From IMG/VR virus record IMGVR_UViG_3300044641_000708, positions 1 through 38,182 of that record: a stretch of 38,182 nt of DNA; one strand, written 5' to 3'. The stretch's first letter is position 1; each line of letters opens with the position of its first letter. The DNA is from a virus. Below the pieces are notes generated by a model. It was not told where the DNA came from. It worked only from the letters and a program-made list of their open reading frames with translations, and did not search any database. The translations under genes and the position numbers were made by a program. Below are positions 7,341 through 19,700 of the stretch, in pieces.

Positions 7341-10300
7341 TGATATTCCCAAGAGATAGAATGAATAACTACCGCCTGGCCTATGAGGATTCCGATGGGT
7401 TTGGTAACAACTTTCAGGAAGATTCAATTGGTGCTGGAATAACGTCTTTACCTATTAGGCAACCACAGCCTGTAGAACAGCCACAACCAATATATCAGCC
7501 AATAGCACAACCAGTAGCTCAGCCGGCCGCTCAGCCAATGCCGCCTGAAACTGATTACTACGCTCAGCAGTTTGGAAATGACTTTGCACCACAGCCGGCT
7601 CAGCCAGTAGCACAGCCATTAGCGTTGCCAGCTCTTCAGCCTGCTGCTGAACCAGCGCCTTTTAATAGTTCAAGTGGCATCATTGAAGACGTTGAAGAGC
7701 CATTTAACTATGGTAAATACCTTAACAGTGGCTCAGAACCCCTTACTGAAAAATTAGTTCAGGATGTTACTGAGGCGACTCCACTCGTGCAGGGTGAAAA
7801 TTTGGTGCAAAATGAGTCGCCTCCACCAGAGCAGCCTACTACGGGTGTCTTTGGTCTACCTATTACGCCCGATCAAGCGCCAGAACAAGCTCAGCCTGCT
7901 CAGCCTGCGCAACCAGCAGGGCCAGATCCAAAAACAATTGAGTCAATTACAAATCAGATCTTAGGCCAAGGCTTAACAAGCAAGTGGTCTGGTGCTGGTC
8001 ACGGCTCGGCCGAAAAGAATGCCGAAGACATGGCCAAGATTCTGGCTGGTATTGGCATTACTGACATCAAGCAGTTTGGTAAATTTACCAAGACTGGTAT
8101 CAATGAAACTGTTACTCCAGATGGTAAGGGTGGCTTTGTAGATCAAAATGGAAAAGCCGTAGACCCTAGCATAGTCACCTCTCAAATGGCGGGCGAAAGT
8201 GAAGGCGGTTATTACACCGAATACCTTGCTCCTATTGGAAGCCAAGAGGTTTTTGGAAATAAAGTAACCAAACAAGAAGTACCTCTAACATACAGCGGTC
8301 GCCAGACTGGCAACTTCTTTGGCGGTACATATGCTGGTAAAGGCAACACTGGCTACGGCGTACAGTTTGATTCTCAGGGCAATCCTATCTTTTACACGCA
8401 AGGTGCGTCATCCAATACTCTTGCCAACCTGATGAAAGATATGGGTCCATTGGGTCAGATTGCGATTGCGGCCGCTACTGGTGGATTGTCTTTGCCAGCT
8501 CAGTTAGCCGCTAATGCAGGCATCCAGTTGCTGGCTGGTGGTAATCTCAAGGATATTGCCAAGGGGACTGCTCTGTCTTACCTTGGTGGACAAGCTGGTA
8601 ACTTGATCTCTGGGTCTAGTGGTATTACAGATTTGTTAGGAAAAACAGGTTCTGACATTGCTGCAAGAACCGCTCAGCAGTTTGTAGGTAGCGGAGGTAA
8701 GGCTGACCTTGAGCAAGCGTTGCTGGGTAATGTACTTAGTTCTGGCGTTAACAGCGCGATTGGTGCAGTGCCGGGGTTAGACAACCTGTCGCCTGTAGAC
8801 AAGAACATGACGTCAAACTTGATTACAGCCATCGCTACTGGTACGCCTATTGATCAAGCTATTCAAAATGCTCTTGTGGGTAAAGCGTCTTATGAGGCCT
8901 CAAATGCTGTAGCCCAAGCGCGCAATGCCCCGCCAAGCTCATTTGATCAACCACAGACTTACGAAGACATGATGGCCGGCATCATGCCTAAGACGCCTGA
9001 TCAGCCAAGTACAGACACAGGGCCAAGCAACGATGATATCTTGAAGCAGATTGGTTATGAGCCAGAGCCAACCACTGTTCAGCAAGAGCCAGCAAATCTA
9101 GATCAGTTGTTGCGTTCATTACAGCCATACGCTGAGCCAACTTTAGAAGGTAGAACGCTGCCTCAAGAAAGGACTCAGATAACTCAAGATCCTTCAGAAG
9201 CACAAGTGTCATTTAACATTGATGACTTGCTTAAGCAATTGCCAACTGATAACGAAAAGCCGCCTGTTGATAACTTGATAAACCAAGCTGTCACAGATAC
9301 ACTTGGAACTAAGAATGCGGATGAGCCCGCCACTGGAAAAGGAAAAACCATGGATGAAATTGACTACAGCCAAATTCCTGGCGACTTTGGCGGAAACATA
9401 GCAGATTTAATTGCTAATGCCGGAAGCTCTGGTAATGCGTCATCCATCTTCTCTGGTGATGGTGGTATTGACTTATCAGCGTTTGCAACTAATGCAGGCG
9501 ATGAAGATCAAGCTACACGTACAGCAAACATAGCTGACTTGCTTAGAAACGTCACAACTGGCGGTGAAGGCGGCTCAGATATAACAACTCGTTCGTTAAC
9601 TTCAGATGGAGTAGATGAAAGTTATTTAAGCAATCTTTCTCCTGATGAGTTAAAAAGATATCTTGCAATGCAGCAAGAAGGCTATAAAGCTCCTGAATAC
9701 GGTGTCCAAGATCTTGGTATTTCCCAAGCCATGATTGATGAGTTCAATAAGAACTATCAACCAGCTGGCGGTTTTGGTAGCCAGTGGCAGACTTATGGTT
9801 CTGACCGCATCATGATTAACGATGACGGTACAGGTATTGGTGTTAACACCGAAACAGGCAACCAGTATTCTTTGAGCCCAAGGGAGGTTCAATCCATGGT
9901 TGCCAACAAGATGCTTAACACCAAAGCTTCTGGTTATGTTGGTGCTACTGGCGGCACTGGCTCAAGACCCGGCGGCTCTAGGCCTGCTGCGGCATCTACC
10001 GCTAAGAAAACAACTAAACCAGCGGCTTCAGGTGGCAACAATGCCAACATGATCATGGCTTTGATGGCAATGATGGCCATGATGAACGACAGAGGAAAAG
10101 GCGGATCATCTGGAGCGTTTATTCCGTCCTTGCAGGCTAACCGTACACAACTTCCATATTCTCGGCCTTCGCGTCCCGGAGCTGGTGGACAGAACTACTT
10201 CTCACCAACAACCTACACAGCCAAAGCGGCAGAGGGCGGTCTGATGGGATTGGCCGGCGGTGGTATGTCTCACCTTGGTGGATATTCTGATGGAGGCCGC

Positions 10301-10546
10301 TTACTTCGTGGTCCCGGTGATGGTGTATCTGATTCAATTCCTGCGACAATTGGTGGTAAACAACCGGCTCGTTTAGCAGAGGGTGAGTTCGTTGTACCAG
10401 CAAGAATCGTTTCTGAACTAGGTAACGGCTCTACAAATGCAGGCGCTAATAAGCTTTACGACATGATGGATCGCGTCCAGAAGAAGCGCCAAAAAACAAA
10501 GAACGTTGCGGCTGACACAAAAGCGCACAAGTATTTACCATCTTAA
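7340..10546 (+). CDS. Large low-complexity virion protein, probable ejection/internal protein
   Basis: I place the start at ATG 7340 (MIFPRDRM), which overlaps the upstream stop as TAATG and has GGAAGG at 7327-7332; an in-frame TTG at 7325 is less likely. The protein has 1068 residues: a Gln/Pro/Ala-rich N-terminus of QPxAQP repeats (about 35-110), a middle with a hydrophobic Gly/Ala-rich stretch (GQIAIAAATGGLSLPAQLAANAG), a Met-rich run (MIMALMAMMAMM) and a C-terminal module GPGDGVSDSIPATIGGKQPARL, then AEGEFVVPA. That terminal module is frequent at the ends of large podovirus internal or tail-length-type proteins. Position before two other repeat-rich proteins and the giant protein suggests an ejectosome component. 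Exact role unknown. Confidence 0.75.
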   Translation: MIFPRDRMNNYRLAYEDSDGFGNNFQEDSIGAGITSLPIRQPQPVEQPQPIYQPIAQPVAQPAAQPMPPETDYYAQQFGNDFAPQPAQPVAQPLALPALQPAAEPAPFNSSSGIIEDVEEPFNYGKYLNSGSEPLTEKLVQDVTEATPLVQGENLVQNESPPPEQPTTGVFGLPITPDQAPEQAQPAQPAQPAGPDPKTIESITNQILGQGLTSKWSGAGHGSAEKNAEDMAKILAGIGITDIKQFGKFTKTGINETVTPDGKGGFVDQNGKAVDPSIVTSQMAGESEGGYYTEYLAPIGSQEVFGNKVTKQEVPLTYSGRQTGNFFGGTYAGKGNTGYGVQFDSQGNPIFYTQGASSNTLANLMKDMGPLGQIAIAAATGGLSLPAQLAANAGIQLLAGGNLKDIAKGTALSYLGGQAGNLISGSSGITDLLGKTGSDIAARTAQQFVGSGGKADLEQALLGNVLSSGVNSAIGAVPGLDNLSPVDKNMTSNLITAIATGTPIDQAIQNALVGKASYEASNAVAQARNAPPSSFDQPQTYEDMMAGIMPKTPDQPSTDTGPSNDDILKQIGYEPEPTTVQQEPANLDQLLRSLQPYAEPTLEGRTLPQERTQITQDPSEAQVSFNIDDLLKQLPTDNEKPPVDNLINQAVTDTLGTKNADEPATGKGKTMDEIDYSQIPGDFGGNIADLIANAGSSGNASSIFSGDGGIDLSAFATNAGDEDQATRTANIADLLRNVTTGGEGGSDITTRSLTSDGVDESYLSNLSPDELKRYLAMQQEGYKAPEYGVQDLGISQAMIDEFNKNYQPAGGFGSQWQTYGSDRIMINDDGTGIGVNTETGNQYSLSPREVQSMVANKMLNTKASGYVGATGGTGSRPGGSRPAAASTAKKTTKPAASGGNNANMIMALMAMMAMMNDRGKGGSSGAFIPSLQANRTQLPYSRPSRPGAGGQNYFSPTTYTAKAAEGGLMGLAGGGMSHLGGYSDGGRLLRGPGDGVSDSIPATIGGKQPARLAEGEFVVPARIVSELGNGSTNAGANKLYDMMDRVQKKRQKTKNVAADTKAHKYLPS

Positions 10547-10555
10547 GGAGCTATT

Positions 10556-12202
10556 ATGGCTGGAGCAGTTCTACCAACAGGATCGACAAACACCCAAGGC
10601 CTAGCCGACTGGGCAGCGCCTTACATCACCAATTACCTTGGCAAGGCTCAAGGTTTGGCTGAAAAAGGTTATGAGAAATTTCCAGACGCACTTACAGCTG
10701 GTCCTTCTGATTTACAAAATAAAGCATTTCAAGGCATTGGTTCTTTGACTGTTCCAGCTAGTATTGGTCAAGCGGCCACTACGGCTGGCGACATTGCAAC
10801 CAAAGCTCAGAACATGGGGTACACACCAACCCAGTTTACAAGCCAGTTTAATGCGCCCGGTGCATACACACCTTCTAGCGGGCCTCAATATAACCAGCTA
10901 ACTGCCAATACTGTATCTTCGCAGTTCAATGCTCCAAGCGCTTATCAGGGTGCCACATTTGGCAATCAGTTCAAAGCACCAGAACAGTCTGAAGCTACTA
11001 AGTTTCAGAACCAATTCCAAGCTCCAGGTCAGTATCAAAACACAGCGTTTACGTCTGGCACGTTTGGTGGAGAGCAAGCTCAGCAGTACATGAACCCGTA
11101 CTTGCAAGCATCTCTAAATCCCCAGCTGGAAGAAGCCCGCCGTCAAGCACAGATTACTGAGCAAGCAAACAAGGCTGCGTTGACACGGGCTGGTGCTTAT
11201 GGCGGTGGCCGTAGTGCTGTCTTGGCCGCTGAGAACCAGCGTAACCTTGCTTCTAACCTAGCGAATATCACTGGTAAGGGTTACGACACAGCGTTTCAAA
11301 ACGCTATGGCTCAGTACAACCAAGACCAAGCCCGTAATATGCAGGCTCAACAGGCCTCCGAGCAGTCTAAACAGTTCGGTGCTGGTCAGTCTATGACTGC
11401 GGCTGACATGATGGCTAGGTACGGTATGTCTGCCCAGCAAGCTCAAGAAGCGGCTCGTCAGTTCAACCAACAGCAAGCCATGACAGGTGCTCAGTCTGCG
11501 GCCCAGTATGGTCTTGCAGGACAGCAAGCTAGTGAGGCTTCCCGTCAGTTTGGTGCAAACCTTGGATTACAAGCGGCTACGACAGCTGGTGCGCAGGGTC
11601 TACAGGCGGCTTTGGCCAACCAATCTGCTGGTCTTACTGCTGGTCAGGGCAACATCAATGCGGCCATGGAAGCGGCTCGTCAGGCTGAAGCTTCACGCCA
11701 GTTCGGTGCTCAGCAGGGCATGACAGCGGCACAGCAAGCGGCTCAGTATGGCCAAGCGGCACAAGCGGCTTCTGAGCAGTCTAGACAATTTGGCGCTCAA
11801 CAAGGTCTGGCTGGTTTGGATACAGCTCTTCGGGGTGCTCAGCTTCAAGGTAACTTGGGCGCTACTGAGAATAGAACCGCCCTTGACAACCTTAACACTC
11901 AGCTGGCCGCAGGAGCTACACAGCGCGGCATTACTTCTGAAGGTATTGCAGCTGATAGAGCTGAGTTTGAAGCAGAGCGTCAGCTTCCATATCAACAAGT
12001 TCAGTTCATGCGCGACATGATCTCTGGACTACCAACTGGATCGGTCACAAATACACCAGCAAACATTACTGGAGTTGGAGCTCTGTTGTCTGCTTTGGGT
12101 GGTGGTACAGCGGCCGCCTCTGCGTTAGGGTATAAAAACGTTGGTGAATTATTAAAATCACTTGGTCTTGATTTAGGACCAAAAGAACCTGTTGACGAGT
12201 AA
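10556..12202 (+). CDS. Gln/Ala-rich repeat virion protein, probable DNA-ejection protein
   Basis: This 548-residue protein starts after AAGGAG. The N-terminal third has four QF[NKQ]AP repeats (about residues 97-160). A conserved core follows (YMNPYLQASLNPQLEEARRQ, ANKAALTRAGAYGGGRSAVLAA), which is common in phage virion proteins next to tail genes. From residue 271 a 29-residue repeat appears ([SA][KR]QF..Q..MT.A...A.YG....A.E), with copies starting at about 271, 300, 329 (expanded), 380 and 409. These predict long alpha-helices, as in internal proteins that form a trans-periplasmic conduit. The last 60 residues are Gly/Ala-rich. No enzyme motif is seen. Confidence 0.75.
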   Translation: MAGAVLPTGSTNTQGLADWAAPYITNYLGKAQGLAEKGYEKFPDALTAGPSDLQNKAFQGIGSLTVPASIGQAATTAGDIATKAQNMGYTPTQFTSQFNAPGAYTPSSGPQYNQLTANTVSSQFNAPSAYQGATFGNQFKAPEQSEATKFQNQFQAPGQYQNTAFTSGTFGGEQAQQYMNPYLQASLNPQLEEARRQAQITEQANKAALTRAGAYGGGRSAVLAAENQRNLASNLANITGKGYDTAFQNAMAQYNQDQARNMQAQQASEQSKQFGAGQSMTAADMMARYGMSAQQAQEAARQFNQQQAMTGAQSAAQYGLAGQQASEASRQFGANLGLQAATTAGAQGLQAALANQSAGLTAGQGNINAAMEAARQAEASRQFGAQQGMTAAQQAAQYGQAAQAASEQSRQFGAQQGLAGLDTALRGAQLQGNLGATENRTALDNLNTQLAAGATQRGITSEGIAADRAEFEAERQLPYQQVQFMRDMISGLPTGSVTNTPANITGVGALLSALGGGTAAASALGYKNVGELLKSLGLDLGPKEPVDE

Positions 12203-12207
12203 ATAAA

Positions 12208-13773
12208 ATGAACCTCATCCAAATTCAAGAACATCTAAAGGATTTGCCTACACAGGCAATCATGGCGTATGCCAATGGGCAAAACCCACAGGTGCCGCCG
12301 TACATGGCTTTGGGTGAGATGAACAGACGAAAGAACATGGAGCAACGAGCGGCGCAAGCTCCTAACTCTTCTGTTAAAGAGAAGCTAGAGGGTGAGCTGG
12401 CTCAGCAAGTAGGCTTGCCGGGTATTGGTCAGGGCATGAACATGAGGATGAACCCAGAAGGTATGCCTGAACCCATGCCGGCCGCACAGCCTCAGATGGC
12501 TCCTCAGATGCCTAAGATGCAGAACCCTCCTCTGGCTCAGAAGACGCCTCCCCAGCAGATGTCCCAGCCCGGCAGTATCCCTGCTGGCGCACCCGGAATG
12601 GCTGATGGTGGACTGGCTACTTTGCCTGTTGATCCTGATATGTTTAGCTACGCACCCGGCGGCATCGTTGCCTTTGCTGATGAAGACAATGAACAGTTAG
12701 TTCCTGCCGCAGACTCTGAGGCCGTAGCATCTGGCGGTGCGGCTTCGGGAGATCAAGGTTTGCCAGTGTCTTTGGCTAATCAAATATTAAGAGATCGACT
12801 GATGGGTAGATCTAATCTGCCACAGCCTGTTGATAGAGATAAGGTTAGAGCAGAGGTGCTCGCTAAGAGGCCAGAGCTTGCCGGTATTCTTAACAAGTTA
12901 CCCGGTGAGGCTTTAGGCAAACTGGCTACAGAGCTTGAGTCACAGAATAAAACTCAGCGTGAGAGATTCCAAGAGGGAGAAGGCCGGCAAGGTCTTGCCG
13001 CTTTGTCTAACGCTTTGATTGCCGCTGGTGAAGCTACCCGTGGTCAGAAGGGCTTTGGAGGCATTGGTGCGGCTTTTGGTGGCTTTGGTAAGGCTTATAA
13101 CGCATCTACTGCTGAAGCTGAGCAACGCGCCTCTAGACAGCAAGCACTTGAACGCGCTCAGACCATTGAGACAATGAAGCTCCAGTCAGACATTGAGCAG
13201 ATGCAACGCGCGTTTGCTGAAGGTGACATTGATAAAGCCATGAAGTTTAAAGAGCAGATTGCTGCTCGTGAGGCTAAGATTGAAGAGATCAAAGGCACAG
13301 CCGCTAAAGACACTATTAGTAACTACATGACTCAACAGCAACGTGATGAGCAAGTTCGTCACAACAAAAAGGTTGAGGAGTATCAACTGGCACAGAAAAA
13401 TATTGCCGCTGAACGTGCCAAGTATGAGCGTGAGAACCGTCCTTCAAGTGAAGATAAGTTGCTTGGTAAGATCCAATCTAACGTTACTTCTGATAGAGCC
13501 TACCAAACTTTGGCTAAGAAACTGCAGGATGCTGAAGTTGGTAGTCAAGAGTATTACAAGATTCTTGACGCTATGCGTGACATTGCCATAACTTACTATC
13601 CAAAAGATGCAAAAGGCAATTACAGAATTGCTCCGCCACCATTGGTAACTCGACCTGCTGCCGGTGAAGCGCCAGAAGAAGCTCAAGGATTCTGGAATAA
13701 ATTTTTATATGGACCTAAACCTACTAGCCCTGCGAAGCCAACTGCTGTACCATTTGATCAGCTTCCAAAATAA
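12208..13773 (+). CDS. Virion-associated protein with ADGG/GGIVAFA modules
   Basis: This 521-residue protein begins MNLIQIQEHLKDLPTQAIMA, with a Met/Pro/Gln-rich linker (about 70-130). Modules MADGGLATLPVDPDMFSY and APGGIVAFADEDNEQL follow, a combination I recognise from many phage virion proteins. A long helical, Glu/Arg/Lys-rich coiled-coil region lies at about 300-430 and the tail is Pro-rich. It lies 5 bases after the previous gene, with only a weak ribosome site, so it may be translationally coupled. Probably the third member of an internal/ejection protein set directly before the giant protein. Function not demonstrated. Confidence 0.72.
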   Translation: MNLIQIQEHLKDLPTQAIMAYANGQNPQVPPYMALGEMNRRKNMEQRAAQAPNSSVKEKLEGELAQQVGLPGIGQGMNMRMNPEGMPEPMPAAQPQMAPQMPKMQNPPLAQKTPPQQMSQPGSIPAGAPGMADGGLATLPVDPDMFSYAPGGIVAFADEDNEQLVPAADSEAVASGGAASGDQGLPVSLANQILRDRLMGRSNLPQPVDRDKVRAEVLAKRPELAGILNKLPGEALGKLATELESQNKTQRERFQEGEGRQGLAALSNALIAAGEATRGQKGFGGIGAAFGGFGKAYNASTAEAEQRASRQQALERAQTIETMKLQSDIEQMQRAFAEGDIDKAMKFKEQIAAREAKIEEIKGTAAKDTISNYMTQQQRDEQVRHNKKVEEYQLAQKNIAAERAKYERENRPSSEDKLLGKIQSNVTSDRAYQTLAKKLQDAEVGSQEYYKILDAMRDIAITYYPKDAKGNYRIAPPPLVTRPAAGEAPEEAQGFWNKFLYGPKPTSPAKPTAVPFDQLPK

Positions 13774-13782
13774 GGGGTAAAT

Positions 13783-16700
13783 ATGGATGTCTTGATGCCA
13801 GATGGCACCACGATTACTGGTGTTCCAGAGGGAATTACGCAAGCTGAATTGCTTGCTCGATATAACAGATTTTCAGCACCAAAGGCTCCGGAAGCTCCTG
13901 CCGGCCTTGCATCTATTGCACCACGCGCACCTAACACCATGACTGCGGATGAATACCGCGCTCAAGTTGCCGCTAGGGATGCACAGGGATACGAAAGAAC
14001 CGCAGGCGGTACAGCCAAGGATGTCGGTATAACATTGTTAAAGGGCGCTATTGGTTTGCCTGAAGCAATGGTTGGTATACTTGATCTACCAACAATGGGT
14101 TATGCCGGTAAGCTCCTTGAGCAAGCTGGGTTTAAACCTAAAGAAGCTAAAGAAGTTCTTGACACATATCTGTCTGAAGCTCAACAAGCGGCTAATCGCA
14201 AGGTTAGAGAATCCCAAGGTTTCTTGCCAACAGCGGCGGCCGCTCTTCAAAACCCAAGCACGATCCTTACAACAGCTGGCGAGTCATTGCCACAAATGAT
14301 TGGCGGTGCTGGTATTGCTCGAGGATTACTAAAAGTTGCTCCTGGAATGGGATTTGTTGGAGCTGGTGCCGCAGGCGAAGGCTTGATTGGTGCTGGTTCT
14401 GCTGCAGAACAAATTCGTCAGGAATCCAAAGACAAGTTGTTGTCTGGTAAACAAGTTATATCTGCTGTTGGCTCTGGCGTTGGTACAGCCGCCTTTGGTG
14501 CCGCTGGCGGTAAGTTAGCTAACAAGCTTGGACTTGATGACATCGATACACTGTTAGCCGGCGGTGCCAGCCAAGCCGCTGGACAGGCCAAGCAGGGCGT
14601 TGGTAAATCAGTAAGAGACTTTGCTTTGAAGGCCACAGGATCAGGCATCTCTGAGGGCGTGTTTGAAGAGTTACCACAGTCAGCGCAAGAGCAGATGTGG
14701 ATGAACTACGCCTTGGATAGGCCACTCATGGACGGTGTTGCTGAAGCATCTGCCATGGGCATGTTGGCTGGCTTGGGAATGGGTGCTGTCGGTGGTGGTA
14801 TTGGTAGCCTGCGTAAGACTGGCAAACCACAAAGCGGCCTTGAGAGTTTGCTTGCTGAGAACAAACAAATACTTGGAGTTCCTCCAGATGAAGGAGCACC
14901 GGCGGGAATAGCTCCAGCACCTACAACTCCCCCGTCTGACAGCCCAGTTGTTGGCACTACCACTGTTAATGTCGATGGAACGCCTGTTACCAAAATCACC
15001 CGACTAGATGGCAGTGTAGATATTGATGGTGTACAGGTTTCACCTCCAACTGTAGTTGCGGAGCCAGTAGTAGCCGAACCAGTTGCTGAAGACCAACCCC
15101 CAAGCACTGAGTTGATCCAGCAAGTTTTGGATGAAAGCCAAGACATAGGCCAGATGATGGGTGAGCTTGAGGGTAAACCCGCAGAGCCAGCTGTAACAAC
15201 ACCTGTAGCACCTGTTGCCCCTGTAGTAACTGGTGGCCCAACTGCGCCTAGAGTAACTAAACCAGAGGAGCCTGCGCCAGTTACTCCTGTTGAACCAGAA
15301 AAAGTTGGTGCTATTGAGAAAGCTCCAGAAGTTGCAGTTCCCGAAGTCACAACCCCAGAAGTGACAGCTCCCGAAATTACGGGTGGTCCAAAAGCTCCTA
15401 CTGGCGGTCCATCTACGCCTACAGTAACCAAGCCAGAAGAGCCTGCAAAAGTAGCAGAGCCGGAGGTTGCTACAGTAACACCTGTTACGCCAGAAAACCC
15501 AGTTCCTGCTGGATTTAGATATACGTTGTTAGAAAGCCCAGCTTACGAGGGTCTTGAGCCATTGTCTTTAGAAGACGCAGACTTTGAGTTGGAAGCTTTA
15601 GAAGATAGCGCCAATAAAGGCAGGATGACTCCAGAGCGATTTGCTCAGTCTGAAATTGGCAAAAGGCTAGACACTCCACAGATAATGAAAATTAATCAGG
15701 GTTTAAAAACCGACCCTGTTGGAACCATTAAAGCATTGCGTATTAGTCTTGCGCCAGCGCAAGCTCCTGCGGCACCAGAAGTTACGGGCGGTCCTACACT
15801 ACCAGTGGTAGAGAAAGCTCCAGAAGAAGTAACGGCAGAAGAGCCTGCTCCAGAAGTTACTGAGACAGTTCAAAAACCAATTGCCTTTACTACATCTAAA
15901 GGCAGTGAGTACGTTGTTGATGACGAAGGCAGAACGTCAAGGACCAAGAAGTCTGAAGGTAAAGGCCAAGGAACAACATATCCTCCACATACAGTTTTGT
16001 ATGTAAATCCTGGTGATAACACATCGATTCTGAGCGATATGCAAGGCGGCATGGGTGATAACTCAGTGCGTCTTGGCTACATCAGTGATAACAAGTTTGT
16101 ACCAATTCAAAGAATTGCTGAGATACCAAAGTCTGTTACGCCTGTAGTTGGTGTATTCAACAAGAAAACCAATCAACAAGTTGGTCTGTATCAAGCTAAA
16201 GCAGAACCAGAAGTTGGTTTGCATCCAGTTGAAAAGCTGTACAACGATGATGGCACAGCAAGCACACACATTGGTAATGCAATTGTAGATATCAAGCGCA
16301 AAGAGCCTGACACTACCACTGTTAAGGAGCCATCAGGAGAAAAGCCCTCAGAGGAGAAACCTACTGAAGGTGAGGCCAAGCCTACAGGCGGTCCTTCTGC
16401 GCCCGCTGGAGGCCCATCTAAGCCAGTTGGCGAGGCTCCTACTGGCGGTGCAAAAGAGCCCAAAGCTCCCAAGCCACCCAAAGTAGAGCTGACTGAAGAA
16501 GAAAAGAAAAAGGCCGAGGAAGATAAAGCCAAGGCTGCAGAAGAGAAGGCAAAAGCCGAAGAGCAAAAGAAGAAGCTTGAGGAATTTAACAAGCAGCCTA
16601 TGAAGGTTGCCATGGAAGAGGGTAATGCCGATCAGGTTTCAACTCTGCTGTACGGCAACGCTGTAGCAGAAGACCTTTTCCCAATCATCTTCCCTGCAGA

Positions 16701-19700
16701 AGGTTTGTTGCGTATCCCTGTTGACTTGGCCAATGTTTCTAAGATTGAAGAGGCGCTAACTAAGTTTGGCTTCAGGATCACTGATCGTTCTATACCTGCC
16801 ACTACGGATGATCCATCCTACACAGGCCCAGAGCGCGTCACTATATCAGCGTTATACAAGCCTGAGAAAATAAGTATTCAAGGTGGTGGTGCTGAGTTTG
16901 TGAAGAACCGCAAAGGTAAGGTTACAGCACCCCCAGCTCCTAAAGACGCTACAGACAGTCAGATCTCTAAGATGTTGTCGGCTGTTGCCAAAGACACGTT
17001 ACTTGACATTGACTCAAACAAAGACAATTCGTTTGGTGCAATGATGTACAAAGAGGGCATCGTAAGCTACGTCATGCCGGCGTCTGATTACCTGCTAAAG
17101 GCTATTAAAGAAAACAGAATAGTTCGTGTATCGGACAGGACTGGTAGCCGTCAAGCCATTAAGATGGCCTTGGAAGAGGGTAAGCAAGAGGAAATACAGA
17201 AGCTCTTGCAGAGTTATGTTGATGCACTTCAGGGCTTGCAGGCGGTCTTTGACTCCCATGCCCGTGTTGGCGAACTAGATAAAGCGCTAAGAGCAAAATA
17301 CATCAAGGATGCGGAAGCATCTAGTTCGTCTTCAAAGTACACCGAAGATGGATTAAATCTACGTAATAAGTTATCAGCAAATGCTTTAGTTAATCTGTTT
17401 AACAAAATGGATAACTTGTTTGCGGCTAATGAAGATTCAACCGATCAAACAAATCGTATCGTCAAGAAAGAAACCGAAGTACCACCAGAGCTTGGCAATA
17501 TTGTTCGCCGTGGTATGCGTGACCACCGACAAGGTCGTGACGTTGATACAAATGATTTTGTAACTACGTTTGGGTTCTTTCCAGGCGGTATTGACTTTGG
17601 TAACTGGGTTAATCAGACTGAGCGAGCAGCTCACCTTAACGCCATCTATGACGCCATGTATGACTTGGCCGATGTCTCTGGCATCAATCCAAAGATGTTG
17701 GGATTGGGCGAGAAGCTCAAGATGGCTATCGGAGCGCAAGGTCGTGGCGGCAAAACTGCAGCTCATTACTTCCCCAAGCTTAACGAGATCAACCTGACCA
17801 AAACCAAAGGTGATGGATCACTTGGACATGAGTGGCAGCACGGTTTAGATTGGAACCTTCAACAGACGCCAAACGGCAAATTGTTAATGTCGGGCACAGT
17901 CTCACGCCTTAAGAAACAGATTGAGATTGAGACAGTAGAGAACTACCTAAAGGGTGTTCTGCGTGATACAGCTGGTAGCACAGACAACCGTAACCTTCCT
18001 CCAAAGAAAGCATTTTTTGCTGCCATAACAAATCAAGGTTATTGGGGTATAGCCCCAGTTATCCGAGATTCAGATAAGCAAACGCAATACTTTAAAGATG
18101 CACAGCAATTAGACCAAGATGAAGGCAGAGAGCCACGCTATTGGGGCACAGACGTAGAGCTGTTGTCTCGCGCGTTTGAGGCCATGCTGTTTGACGCATC
18201 GAAGGGTGGTAGCCCATACCTTGTTGGACCTACCGTTGCTGATGGATACATCTCTAAAAAGAATGGTTATGGCGGCACCATTTACCCACTAGGTAAAGAG
18301 CGTCCAAAGCTAAATGAGGTCTATAAGCAGATGCTTACCCAGATTGACCCAGAGACTCTGGCAGTCAAGACCTACAAGATGGACACCAAGATTGTCGAAA
18401 TTGAAGAGCTGGGATATGCAGTTCTAGATCAGTACAACTTGGATTCAGGTACGGCTGGTGGTCTAGTTTGGTTTAAGACTGAAGAAGAAGCTAAACGTAT
18501 CAAGACAGCGCGTGATGGTCAAGAGCGAGTCTTAACGCCAACTGACATGCAGATGAGCAAGGTCAACCAACACATCATTGACATGGCCAAGCGCATTGAC
18601 GGCATCATGGAAGAAATGGGTCTGTTCAAGTGGCCTGAAATTAAGAACGGCTCAATGGCTGAGTCCATGTTCTATCACATGCGTCAAGGCTGGTGGCCAA
18701 AAAACAACCGCGAGTTGGCTGAGTACGGCATTAAAGCTTACTTACAGAAGCCAGAGTTGCTTGGCTTTAACCCTGCCAAAGACCAACGTGAGATTGAGAA
18801 GTACAAGATTGCTGACTTTGAAGGTGATCGCGTTAAGCTTAAGCAAACTCAAGAAGACTTTGAAGCTGCAGCCACACGTTACATCAGCCAAGTCATTACT
18901 GATATGCGGGCGCAAGGTTCAGATACAAAGGCTATTTACGAATCCATTGTTAACCTGTATCAGAACCAACCCACACTGGATGTACAGTCTGTACTGAGTA
19001 AGAGTAACAACGCCTACTCTACGCCCTTACCTATTGGCTTCTTGGCCGGTATGCTGGCGCGTGTTAAGTCCACTACAACAGTGTTAGACCCAACTGGTGG
19101 TAACGGCATGTTGGTGGTGGCGGCTAACCCGCAGAACGTCACAACGATAGAGTTAGACCCACACCGCGCCGAGAACATGCGTTTGATGCAGATCGGTAAC
19201 GTGATCAATGGCGATGTTTTTGAAAAATTAAAAGACCTAAGAGATCAAGAAGTTGATGTTGTCTTGGCGAATCCTCCGTTTGGAGCTTTGTCAACCCCTG
19301 ATAACGTCCCGTCTTGGAATGGTCAGACCTATAAGATTGGCACTCTGGATCAAGCGATTGCTGCCAAGTCTTTGCGCGCAATGGCTAACAATGGCCGTGC
19401 CGTCTTGATTCTTGGAGCTCACCCTAAACCTGGAACAATTACATCCACAGATCGGGTGTTCTTAAACTGGTTATATGGCAACTACAACGTAGCGGATCAC
19501 TATGAAATTGCTGGTAACTTGTATCGTAAACAAGGCGCGAATTGGCCGTTGCGCGTCTTAGTTATTGCCGGCAGAAACCAAACGGACAACGTTTATCCAA
19601 TTGACTCAACAGTTGATCGGATAACTACATTTGATGAACTTTGGAGCAGATATGTTCAAACCAGTGATCGTAGCGAACAAGTCGTGGTGGGTACCGGAAA

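Noticed and set aside
14706-15431. Long minus-strand open frame (about 240 residues)
   Set aside because: It lies opposite the Pro/Thr/Val-rich linker of the giant protein; its Gly/Thr/Val composition is the mirror of that linker and it has no start context.
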